The notes under the pieces: model-generated | The model's database searches: none | What the model saw: only the letters and a program-made list of their open reading frames with translations | What the model was told of the DNA's origin: nothing | Position numbers and translations under genes: made by a program | Origin: Arachnopeziza araneosa | Taxonomy: Eukaryota > Ascomycota > Leotiomycetes > Helotiales > Arachnopezizaceae | Assembly (NCBI GenBank): GCA_003988855.1 | Contig: QYAI01000009.1 | Location: 1-64,000 of the forward strand | Direction of reading: 5' to 3' | Length of the DNA: 64,000 nt | Part shown: positions 11,767 through 22,563 of the stretch, piece after piece | How positions within the stretch are numbered: position 1 is the first letter of the stretch | Layout: each line of letters starts with the position of its first letter

Positions 11767-12372
11767 TTTACCTTATCTCAAGGATAAAAGGCTTTTGGGA
11801 CGAGAGCTACGTGCTGGGAATCGGATGCGCACATTTTATATTCGCTAACCACCTTAACTGAAATACAAATTTTCTAATTATTGTATGATTATGAATCAAA
11901 GGTATATTTATGGGCTACGAAGTGGGTAGGGTGGGGCGGGGTGGGCAATACAAAGCATGTTGGATGGGGCTGAGGTAGCGATAATACAATTATGTATCAC
12001 AATCACTTTCAAGGAAAATCTAAATGTGATAATTCGGCTGTGGACTGTGAAATCTCACATACTGATGCTGTATAAACCGACGATGATCAGTTTACTGAGA
12101 CAACGGACTATGTTCAAGTCTGAGATTATCAAAACAGTAGATTATGTACTGTATTCTATGTCAATCTAAGTTGTCATCTATGCAAATTGTTGAGTGAAAT
12201 TAAATGTAAAATTATTATCTATAGCCAAAAAGGGACGATTCTACCATCATAGAAGTCAATAGATACTCAACAAGAACCAGCACTGTGCAAACGCCAGTCC
12301 AATCTATGTGCTAATGTATCCCTTCACAACGTCAAAATTCCCCACCTGGAACAAGTTTCAAGCCGTTCCTCA
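11767..12372. other. Convergent intergenic region, no gene seen
   Basis: The ING gene ends on the left and the MFS gene ends on the right. The sequence is AT-leaning 3' untranslated-type DNA with a short GGGTGGGGC-like patch near 11930; nothing else is supported. Confidence 0.55.
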
Positions 12373-14412
12373 CTATAATGCCCTCTCCTCTTCCTTACTC
12401 ACGTTGGCCACATTCTCCAACTCCTTCTCCTCATCTTTCACCGTGCCCAGCGCGCTCACACTCACTCCCTCGTCCGCTGTATCCTCTGTATCTGTTTGTC
12501 CATTGTCCTTGATCTCGGCGAGAACCCTCGCCGCCTCAGCAGCATATTTACACCTCAGTCTAATAGGCTCGCCATATCTGTAGAAGAGGAATGGGAATGG
12601 GACACATATTAGTGCCAGGAAAGCGGGGATTGTAGAAGCCCAGTGAATTCCGAGGTTCTTGTACATGTCTGCGATTAATTGTTAAGCTAGATCTAGAACC
12701 AAAGGGTATGACACTTACAAGATGTGAATAGTGGAAATGCAGCACCGAACAGTGATCGTAGGACGCTGTTTGCTGCTAGGACTGAAGCGGCATAGATGAC
12801 ATAGGAATCGATGAGGTAGTTCATAATACTCAAGAAGACCAAAACCATTCCAAAGCCAAATGGAGCACCCCCAATAATAGAGACAGACCACTAAAACCCC
12901 AGCAAGTTAGCATTCTCCTTTTAGAGCATGTATGAAGAGCGGGAAGGATTGAATGCCGCCAGATGTGGTGATCCTGAGAGCGCATTACTTGAAATACTCT
13001 GTCTGAGGAGCAAAAATAACACAGGATTGATAAAGTCAGGATCCTTACATGAATGGTAGCATAATTAGTCCACGCAAACCAAAATAGACCAACAGGTAGG
13101 CAGATCGACGCAATCAATGCCGGGGGCAGGCGTGCTTCGGGAGGCGCATGGCCATGATGTTTGGCCTGAACTTGTTGATATCGCTTATTGTCCCAAATAG
13201 AATAGCCGATAGCAATAATTTCTCCAACCATGACCCCGATAAAAGAAAGTCCTCCAATACCAGGTGACCATCCTCTTCCTTCTTGAAACACGACCGGGAA
13301 GGCTGAAAATAGCATATAAAGTGTACCGTAGATGATAGCCATGTAGATACTCAATAGCAAGACAATTGGTTCTCGGAAGAGCAAAATCCACGGTCTGCTC
13401 AATGCTATCTTGAATTCCTGGCGGACTGTTTTGGCTCCCTGGTCGATTTCTATCTTAGACTTGTAGACTTTTCCGGTGATGGTTGAAAGCTTAAAAGCTC
13501 GGCGACGTAGAATGACTGGGGAGTAAGTCTCGGGGATTGTGAGGCTGCCAACGATCCATAGGACGCCGGAAAATATGGCCATCAGACCTTCTACCCAGCG
13601 CCAACCTTTAGTTTGGCCTAAAAAGCCGCCCGCAATTGGTCCAATAGTAGGACCTAAAAACGGCGCCGAAGCAAAGACAGTTATTGCAAGACCTCGCTGA
13701 CTTGCTGGGAACATATCCGCGATCACACCGCTATGATAACATTAACGAGAGAGCAAAGAACAAGGAGGAGATTTACCCAGAATTCACAAGTGGGGAGCTG
13801 CCAAAAGCACCCGCGAAGAAACGAAGAACTAAGAGCGTTTGGATGTTTGGAGCTCCTGCGGCACCAGCATTGAAAGCAGTAAGTGCCATGTAGGTGGCGA
13901 TAAAAAGTACTTGACGGCCGTACAACTCTGACATGGGCGCCCACATCAATGGACCTATTGCAAAACCTAAGACGAAGAGAGAAATCCCCGAGATTGCTAG
14001 CTCTCCGCTGATATTGAAGTTTGCGATGATCTCCCCAACACCACCACTATAGGCTGAAGAGATAAATGCTACAGCTAAGGTTGCCTGGCGAAACCATCAG
14101 AAGGTGTAGGATGTGGGTATGGAAGGATCAAAGACATACAAAAGCCACAATCATGGTAATGGTCCATTTTTTCCATTCTGGAAAGTTCATTGGATTTCGG
14201 CGATCGTTATCGATATATTGGACCACGTAAGGATCTTCCTCAGTTCCAGAGCCCTGATACGGCCAATCCAAGACCTCTGGAGTGACATCTGTCTGATCCC
14301 AGACCAGTTGCCAATGAGTCGCCTTTTTCTGACCTCTCTTCTTCGGGGGTTCAGCCTCAGCACTGTCAGGCATTTCAGAAGCTGTGACCGAGGAAGCTGA
14401 AGAGTTTGCCAT
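12373..14412 (-). CDS. MFS transporter, DHA1 multidrug/polyamine type
   Basis: Five exons (14412-14140, 14084-13777, 13730-13049, 12890-12719, 12668-12373) give 576 residues; all joins are in frame, for example NSG-GVIADMF across 13776-13731. After a ~75-residue polar N-terminus containing the DPYVV..NDRRNP(M)NFPEWKKW lead-in typical of fungal DHA1 transporters come twelve hydrophobic segments. The MFS signature between TM2 and TM3 reads GPLMWAPMSELYGR, and the motif-C-like AP..GPTIGPIAGGFL lies in TM5. Such proteins export drugs, toxins or polyamines by proton antiport across the plasma membrane; substrate is not predictable. The C-terminal tail is acidic. The intron 13048-12891 is the longest (158 nt) and contains no alternative exon that keeps the frame. 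Confidence 0.9.
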
Positions 14413-14970
14413 GGCAAGCTACCTATGACGAGAGAGGGAAATAAACGGCCTGGACAAGAGAGTTGGCGAAAAGTAGCCGGAATGAGAAGGAAAGGGAAGG
14501 AAACGCGACAACAAGAGGGAATTATAAGGAATAATGGGGGAGAGAGGGAGGAGAAGACGAGAAAGGGAGACAAATCCATATTGGTTGCCGGGTGTACTGG
14601 TGCAGGCCGGCAGAGAAAGGTCGACATAGGAACTCCGAAGGCTACATAAAAGAGTTATGAGCGTCATAAAGTGGACAATTAGGGTTATGCAGCACACAAC
14701 AGCAGCGGTCACTCTCTCCGGTGCTGGTGTCTCCCGCCAAATGATGGGTCAGCCAGGCACTAACGGTGCCGTGCTGCCGGGGTTGTCAGGCAGTCGCGCG
14801 GACTTTGCAAGGACGCTTCCGGGATAGCTCCGGGTGCCATAGCATGTCCGCCGTGGACTCCGCAAGAATGGAGTGTGGACTTAGGATGGACTTAGGACTT
14901 CAGTCTTTTCTGCCAAAACTCAACCATGCCTGGATTGTATTGGCCGTCTTGACGTGCTACGACTAGAATC
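14413..14970. other. Promoter region of the MFS gene
   Basis: This 558-bp stretch lies upstream of the minus-strand MFS gene and downstream of the minus-strand Rcm1 gene. It contains purine-rich runs on the plus strand (14425-14570) and no supported gene. Confidence 0.5.
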
Positions 14971-16877
14971 TCACCTTCTCCTTTTCTTCTTCTTTTCTTG
15001 CTTGAAGCCCAAGTTCGGCCGCTTCTTGCTGTTAGAATCTGTGCCCGATTTCGTACCAGCTTTTGGGACTTCTGTGTCAATAGTGGCTTCTTCCTTCCCC
15101 TCCTCGTCGTCATCAAAGCCAATCCATTCATCTTCCTCGACCATGTCTCCTTGGGTTGGTTGGGCCTTATCAAATCGACCATCAGTAGCTGGCTCTCCAT
15201 GAACAACCCTCACTGGAAACCCCATAACATCTCGGACAAGGTGGCCGCACTCATCCCGGAGGAAATCTGTATCAGAAAGCGCTTGTGTCTTTCCATCCCG
15301 AACAAACCCAGCAACAAAGAACCCCATTGTGCCTTGTTCATCGGCCTTATTAGCTCGAATGCAAGCCTCGGCCAGCACGGCATTGTTCACACAAGCACCA
15401 TGATCTCCTCGAACAGGCCATTCCCTCATACCTCGAACTTGATTATCCCGTTCAAGAATTCGCCAGCCTCTTTCTTTAGCGATTTGATGTCCCAGAGCTT
15501 TCTGAATAACATATTCGTTCTCTTGTGCATGTATTGAGCATGTGGAGTATGTTATCTTGCGTGCTTGAGGAAATTTAAACGCGTGAAGTAGCAGCTCAAG
15601 CTGGAATCTTGAAAGCGCCTCTAATCGTGCTTTGAGATCGTCCTCGGAATCCACAGCTGTTACCTCTCCATCGTCGTCTACCATCACCTCAAGGGTTTCG
15701 GAGTTATCTTGCTTGCGCTTCCGTGTCTCTTGCGTAGCTCCAGAAGATTTGCCAGCTCTGTTTTGATCTTTAGCTGCTTGGCCGACCCCGTGCTTGAGAA
15801 CCGGTAGGTGCAAGTTTGGACTCTCATCTCTGCCCACAATCCCACTGCCAGAACAACTTGGGTCCAGAAGGAGAGCTCCAACATTCTTGTAAGCTGGTGA
15901 TTGAGGATCCGTCTTCAAAAAATCTTGGCCTGGATGTAACTCTGTCCAGTTCTGTGATCCCGCTATATTGACCATCTTCTCCAGAGTCTCCGCTCTTCCT
16001 TTATTCTTCTCGAATGCATGAACTATTTGCGAACAATCTTCCAAATCGGGACTTTGTGACAGTAAAATCGCTGCAATGTGGGTAGTCTTGTTTCCTGGGG
16101 CTGAACATGTATCAATAATATCACCATCTTCAGGTAGTGGGTCAAGAAGGTAGGCAGGAAAACAGGAAGCCTTGTCCTGGAAAATAATAGAGCCATTCTT
16201 GTAGGCTTCGCTCTTTGAAAGGTCAATGCTTGGTGAAATTGCAACTAGATTTGGAATATTCGGATCAATAAATATTCGGTTTGAACTCCTCTGCCGAACT
16301 CTATCCACGGTGGCTGCATGCTCATAGCTAGCGAATGTTGTATCAAGCTGATCCTCGAGTGTGGTCTTGACAGTGTTGATACGCACCCATCGTGGATACT
16401 GAGACTCGGGCGATTGGGAAGCATTTTCCATATCTGACTCTATGTATTCCTTGAAACGTTCGATAGAACCCAGCTTCCTACGTATCCTTGCTTTCGTAAA
16501 TTCGGCTTGCAGTCTCGCTTTATGTCGTTCAATGGAAGTTCGCAACCCGTGGGTAGCTGGTAAGGCGATCCCTCGCTTTGCAAGCAGCAGATCGTGGACT
16601 AGGAAGACAGAAAGTATTGGCGTTACCTGGAAATAGGTTTAGTGTAGTGACGATACAATTGCTTGGTACAAGAACCCACCTTTCGCTCTAGGCGTAAGAT
16701 ATCTGCATTTTCGATGACTTCTTTCAAAACCAAGCTCCATTTACAAGTTTCAATGGCAAGCGCATAGATTTGTCCCGGCTGAGACCTGAGATCCTTCTTG
16801 TTAAATATTCTAGACTTCAAACTACCTGTTTTAGTATCCGCAGTCAGAAGCTCTGCTGCTTCATAGTAGAGGGACAT
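14971..16877 (-). CDS. RCM1: 25S rRNA (cytosine-C5) methyltransferase, Rcm1/NSUN5 family
   Basis: Exons 16877-16680 and 16626-14971 encode 617 residues. The N-terminus MSLYYEAAELL closely follows the NSUN5 opening, which fixes the start. The Rossmann methyltransferase domain shows the NOL1/NOP2/Sun signatures: motif I DTCSAPGNKT (SAM binding), motif IV LLDPSCSGSG and motif VI TYSTCSIHAQENE. The cysteines of IV and VI are the two needed for m5C chemistry in this family. Yeast Rcm1 methylates C2278 of 25S rRNA in the nucleolus. Compared with the human protein, this copy has an inserted polar linker (about residues 318-385) after motif IV and a basic C-terminal tail (KQEKKKKRRR), a plausible nucleolar-targeting signal; both are common in fungal orthologues. 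Confidence 0.93.
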
Positions 16878-18204
16878 GTCATCTCTGCCCAGCAGCAAGT
16901 CAATGCAATCCGCGAGGGCAATGCCTCAAAATATGTTCATGCTGTAAAAAGTAGACGCGGCTGAAATTTCGCGCATAGATGGGAAGGCGGTGAGGCACGT
17001 TAGTTGCATGGGTGAGTTTTAGGTGAGCAAGCTGCTCCTTCCCTAAACGCGCCCAGTAATCTTCTCTCGCTTTTTTGTTGCACATCGCGACCTCGCTCAG
17101 ATTTTTCAGGCGCCGCCGTGCGGCCGCATCATCCGCGTCGCGTTCCCCAAAACGCCAAAACTGCGATAAAAAAAATAAACTGTGTTAACCTTCGATCGGT
17201 TTCGGCCGCAAGCGAAATCGGGAAAGTGTCGGGGGCGGAATTTTGTTTAGCTGCTCCGGCATATTCGTCAGTTACAGTAGGTACTATTTATCAACAGAAT
17301 GCCAAATTATGACTAGCACCGTGATTTATGAACGGTCCGGAACATCTACTTACATCACAATTATGCTTTATAGATATAAGTATAGAACAACTTTAAGTTA
17401 TAAATGTTTAATGTTTTACGCACACGCACTAAGTAGATATCTAACTAATAAATTATACTTGCTTTATTTATTCTTCAAAACTTTTTAAACTTCTTTAAAT
17501 AACTTACCTTCGAAGCTCTTCTTATTCGCTGACTAAGAAGATGTACCTCTTTCTTTGGGTTTGCTTGTGTTGCTAAGGTGAATCTTTCCCGAACAGAATA
17601 CGATACTAATCATCGCAAAAATACGACCGATCTAGCAGACTAGTCATTTCATAATACCTTATTTATAAATAGCGGTACAATTGATAAAGTACTATCATTA
17701 TTCATGAACGGGCTAAATTGACGAACAGGCCGGAGCAGAGCACCATGAACTTTGTAATGCAAAATCGCTAAAACCTTTAACTACTTACTTGCTAAACATT
17801 GAGTTTATAAGCCGTTGGCATATAGTCTACTATAACAAAGGAAGTTTCGAGCGGTTTTGGAAAGTTGAAACTCAATATCTATCACTGACATTCAAGATAA
17901 GAAGGCATCCAAGGTGTGATTTATGTACTTATTTTACAATCTGCAGTTCTACTGTTTTATATACAGAGTAAGACCGACTGTAAACAAGTCCTATTTTACA
18001 AAATCAAACAATCTTCTTTCCTTGTGTGGGCCTTCGATTTCGGCGTAACATTTTATCTTCCTTCCGCTAAAGCAAGAGATAGAGCATTGGTTATTCATAC
18101 ATGTCAAAGGAGAAAATACGCATTTCCGATCTTAATAATACATTGAAGTATCGTGAATAATAAAAGTACAGATCTCCTATCGAAAGAAGTCTCATAGTCC
18201 GGAA
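16878..18204. other. Promoter of RCM1 plus AT-rich spacer
   Basis: The first 400 bp are mixed-composition sequence upstream of RCM1, including a GC-rich CGCCGCCGTGCGGCCGC patch near 17110. From about 17285 to 18200 the DNA becomes AT-rich. No gene can be supported. Confidence 0.5.
17285..18200. repeat. AT-rich block, possible RIP-degenerated relic
   Basis: The stretch is rich in TA, TTTA and AAAT strings, has short frames only, and shows no splice-and-codon pattern. It resembles the AT-rich island near 1.6-2.0 kb but is less extreme. I cannot align the two by eye over any useful length. A degraded mobile element is a reasonable but unproven explanation. Confidence 0.4.
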
Positions 18205-18894
18205 CTATGTTATTCTCTTTGCTAGGGTGAACGAGTAGTAAATTGTACCAATGAAGCCCGCAAGATTCAACAGACTGCTCAAGCCATGAGCCTTACTGAA
18301 ATCTGAGTTCAGCTTCAGCATTTCGTCAGAGTGTGGTGCTGGATCGAAGTATTTTTTGCCATCCCGAGTTTCTAAAGGTCATTGTAAGTCATAGCAAGAA
18401 AGGATGGAGAGGAGCATTACCTTGCACCTTTCTGTTCCTCATAATCTTTGTAGTCCACGGACCAACAAGGATTAAATTAGCCAAGCTTGTCAAGAAGACA
18501 GTAGCGAGAGGGATTAAAGTGCCCCAGGTGTCTTCGTATGCACCTCGAAGAGAAGACTTCGTGCCCAATAGTATGGATCCAGGATATGTCAAAGCAATGA
18601 CAACTGGTAGTCCGGTCTGAAGGCTGAAATAAACAGGAAATATCTTCTGCTGCAACTGAGAGAATTGGGGTCTTGTCAATGCTTTATAGGCGACAATTCC
18701 TCCGACGAAGCTCTTTACATAAAGCATAAGTGTAGAACGATTTCAAAGGTCTGGTTGTACCCTTACCTGGAAGAACTGGGTTCCTAACAAGGTCCCATAC
18801 CTAGAACAGTTATCTCAGTCAATTGCCAAAGCGAGGGTCGAATAACTTACGAAATGATATGAGCGCCACGTGTATAAATTGAAGTGTCTGCCAT
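18205..18894 (-). CDS. TMEM205-like (DUF4149-type) membrane protein
   Basis: Four exons (18894-18851, 18800-18767, 18712-18421, 18371-18205) give 178 residues, with all phases agreeing. The second exon is just 34 nt. The joined protein starts MADTSIYTRGAHIIS, then YGTLLGTQFFQSFVGG, a pattern of the TMEM205-like domain; the C-terminus FSKAHGLSSLLNLAGF is the second family hallmark. Four hydrophobic segments are visible (around residues 10-35, 65-85, 95-125 and 150-172). Family function is poorly known; human TMEM205 is linked to drug transport or secretion. It shares a 244-bp divergent promoter with the Ku80 gene. Confidence 0.85.
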
Positions 18895-19138
18895 GATGAG
18901 ACCAATTATGAGAATACACAAGAGTGAGGCGAGGAGAGAAACCAACAAGTCAGTACATACACCCAGGTACCTGAATGTGAATGAGCTGATGACCCCATGA
19001 ACGGACGCAACGACGGCAAGTGGGGCGCAAACCTGGTCACATGTTTTGGCGACCCTCCGTCACGTCTGCCTGTTGAGGTAGAGAAAGTCGCGTTCCTCGT
19101 CACATCACATCACATCAGAAACAACCAGATATATCAAG
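18895..19138. promoter_or_regulatory. Divergent promoter of TMEM205-like and Ku80 genes
   Basis: The two start codons face away from each other across 244 bp, so this segment must hold both promoters. A CACATCACATCACATCA triplication lies at about 19101-19117, just upstream of the Ku80 ATG. I did not recognise any named binding site with confidence. Confidence 0.5.
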
Positions 19139-21660
19139 ATGGGAGATAGCAAGCAAGCTTGGGTCTATTGTATAGATCTTGGTGCAACGACTTCAGAATG
19201 CCACAATGGAAGAATGCAGACAGATCTGGATTTCAATCTCAGGTACTTTTGGTCCAAAGTTGGCGACACTATGGGCGCCAATCGAAAGGGGTGGGCCGTA
19301 GGAGTGATTGGTTTCCGAAGTGACAAGACAGATAATCCATTTGCAAAGGACGACCCCGAAGGATACGCAAATATCTCTATCCTCAAACCTTTAGGTCAGA
19401 TTGAGCTTTCCAATGCAGAACTCGTGAGGCCAAAGCTCATCTCTAATGAGACGAATGACGGGGATGGACTTTCTGCTATAGCTGTCGCTACACAGTTGAT
19501 TGCCGAGTTTACAACTCTCAAAAGCGGAAAGCCAGGAAAGTTTGATCGAAAAATCGTTGTTCTTACCGATGGCCAAGGCGCTATGGATCCTGAAGGCATT
19601 GATGATATTGCTGAGAAAATCAAAGAGGTCGATATCAACCTCGTAGTCATGTGAGAATCCCCTACTCATGCTATGGCTCAACTTAACTTCACATAGCGGA
19701 GTCGATTTTGACGATCCTGAATATGGATTCAAGGAAGAAGATAAGGCACAACACAAGGTTCGTCTTCAGAGCTAGCCCTTAAATTGCATGCTCATACTAG
19801 TATCATCAGCTTGAGAACGAAACCATATTCAAGGACTTGGTTGAGAAATGTGGCGACAATGGAGTCTTTGGTACTACGGCTGAAGCAATCGAGAATCTCT
19901 CCGTGCCAACACTCAAGGCTACAAGACCCTACAAATGCTACGAAGGTCGACTAGGACTAGGCGACTTTGAGAAGTTTCCGGAAACAGCGCTTTATATCGA
20001 TGTTGTCCGATACTTTAAGACGAAGAAGGCATCGGCTCCTTCAGCAAGCTCTTTCGTCATTAAATCATCAGTTGCGAATGGAGGATCCAGCGCTCAATCT
20101 TCCCATACTCTGGTAGGTGATGTTGAAATGACAGATGCCCCTGCAGATCAGGATGGGCTCTCTGCTGTGAGAAGTGCATTTACATATAAGGTGAACGATC
20201 CATCCTTGCCTGGTGGGAAAAGAGACGTCGACCGTGAGGAGCTCTCCAAAGGCTACACGTACGGAAGTACTGCTGTTGCTATTAACGAGTCAGAGGAGAA
20301 CGTTACGAAGCTGGAAACTGTGGAAGGTTTCTCAATTGTTGGATTTGTTCCGTTCAATAAGGTTTGTCTCCCCTGCCCCTTACAAACAATCGTCTAACGG
20401 GTTATCAAGTATGAGAAATATCTTAACATGGCTGAAAGCTGTATAACAATTGCTCAACCAACAAACGAGAAAGCCCGGATAGCTTTATCATCTCTCATTC
20501 ATGCTCTTCATGAGCTTGAATCATACGCTATCGCTCGAATTGTGACAAAAGATGGGAAAGACCCACTCCTCCTTCTCCTAGCGCCAGTGATTGAGCCAGA
20601 CTTAGAAGCTCTTGTAGATGTGCCACTTCCGTTTGCAGAAGACCTCCGTATTTACAGATTTCCTCCACTGGACAGAGTTATCACTACCTCTGGAGCTTCT
20701 CTTAAAAAGCATCGAAACCTCCCTACAGATCAGTTAACGAAAGCAATGAGTGACTATGTTGATGCTATGGATCTTTCAAAAGCTGGCAAAGATGATGAAG
20801 GGTAGGTAACATGCTTCTGCTAAAGCTTCGCCCCTAACTGTTTAGAAATCCTAGGGAGTATATGGCGGTGGAAGAAACGTACTCTCCAACAGTACATCGT
20901 ATCAATCAAGCTGTCCGTGACCGCGCTGTTCACCCAAACGACCCCATTAGCCCACCTGCTGATATCCTAATAAAATGGTCAAACCCTCCTTCCGACCTTG
21001 TCTTAGCATCTGCCCCTCAACTTCGAAAATTGGTTGAACTAGCTTCGGTGAAGAAAGGTAACCACCCTATCATACATCGTAACTTAAAACACTAAATGTT
21101 CCCAGTACCAGCAAAAGCCAAAGGCAAGAGAGGTCGAAAAGAGATTGTCAAACCTCTCTCCGGCCTTGATGTTGAATCGCTTCTCAGCCGTGACAAGCGC
21201 GAAAAAATATCAGATGAGAACGCGATTCCAGAGTTCAAGCAAATGCTAGCTACGACCACAACAGATAATGCAGTTCTTGATGCTGCCAATCAGATGGGTG
21301 AAATAATCCGAGGACTTGTAACCAAGAGCTTTGCGGAAGATAAGTACTCCCAAGCTATTGAGTATATGAAGGTATTGAGAGAAGAACTCATTGAGTTTGA
21401 GCTTCCCGACATATACAATGACTTCATCCGAGAATTCAAGAAACGTTTGTTCAAAGGCGAGCTTGGAGGAGATCGGAGAGAATTCTTTGAACTTTTGAAG
21501 CGGGCAAAGCTCGGCCTCGTTGATAAAAGACTTTTAGAGATATCTGATGCGTCAGAGGAAGATGCCAGAGAGGTATTAGACCAATGTCCGCGCTGATAAG
21601 TTAACTAATCATGCATAGTTTTATTCGATGAAGACAGACCTACCAAGTCGAACAAGGTGA
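19139..21660 (+). CDS. KU80: Ku80 DNA end-binding subunit (non-homologous end joining)
   Basis: Seven exons (19139-19650, 19697-19757, 19810-20361, 20410-20801, 20846-21057, 21106-21572, 21619-21660) give 745 residues. The N-terminal vWA-like domain (WVYCIDLGATTSE..., then KFDRKIVVLTDGQGAMD) occupies about residues 6-220; the Ku core follows (GFVPFNKVCL-type edge, EKYLNMAES..., NPREYMAVEETYSP), then the Ku C-terminal helical domain with SFAEDKYSQAIEYMKVLREE. With Ku70 it forms the ring that threads broken DNA ends and recruits ligase IV; it also acts at telomeres. The long vertebrate C-terminal extension that binds DNA-PKcs is absent, as usual in fungi. The last exon (FYSMKTDLPSRTR) is less certain than the others. 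Confidence 0.93.
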
Positions 21661-22563
21661 TTTTCATGATAGTGTAGGGCTTGGCATGATGTTATTCTAT
21701 TTTCCCAGGTCCAAGTCCTGCCTCGCACAATCAGATAGAGATTTGTGCGACCAGTTGTTGTCTGGAGATCGGACACAAAAAAGAGGCAAAGAAGCTACAG
21801 TGCTTACTTGTTGCTTATCAGCGAAGCCTATGTGATTTATTTTACATGTGTAACCTGTCATACATGTGAAACTTGATCGTGTAAATTCACAGTCTTTGAA
21901 GATGTACTTGTTAAGAATATAATTCGTCTTTAATACAGTCCATACTCACCGATTCACTTATTTACGTCTACTGTTTAAGAACAAATATCGATCGTGTCTT
22001 TCGCCACGATGAAGTCTTTTAAACTTTAATCGAGAAGATGATCAATTCTGGAGGTAGTTCGGGATGGGATTTCAAGAAGGGACTTTGAGGGCAATTTCTG
22101 CAACATTCAAAGTCGCTGGGACTTGCATGTATTCAGGCCTTTTCACTTAAGTAGTCGGCCAGTGGAAAACACTCTCCGGCTTCATATGTAACCACTGCCA
22201 GGTGCCCAGGACGTTGTCAGGTATCAACTATGATACTGACCTAGAATTGGTGACGAGCTGATTGTCTGGTAAAATCACCATCAAATAGGGGCATTAGCAG
22301 ACTCTTAATTTCCTGGGTGTCACATAACCATTTTTGAGTTATCATTCTAAGCACACAACCTGGCTTGTCCCTGCAAGAGTTCGCGCACATCAAATTCATT
22401 TGTAAGTGCGTGTGAGTAACTGCCAAAACTGGACGGAATTACAATATTGTAATCCTACCGAATTTCCTGCGCGGCGAATCGCTTCTTCTGTTAACGAACG
22501 CCATAATTGGCAAACACAAAACTTCGCAACCGTATCATCCTCACCCTCTCTAGAAGAGAAAGA
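21661..22563. other. Intergenic region, no gene seen
   Basis: About 900 bp between Ku80 and the exonuclease gene in the same orientation. Short frames only; presumed terminator of the first and promoter of the second. Confidence 0.55.

Noticed and set aside
14998..15537. Plus-strand frame of 179 codons opposite RCM1
   Set aside because: It is the antisense of the methyltransferase coding region and lacks any domain.
17285..18200. Possible LTR element in the AT-rich block
   Set aside because: I could not find terminal direct repeats, target-site duplications or any polymerase or integrase motif.
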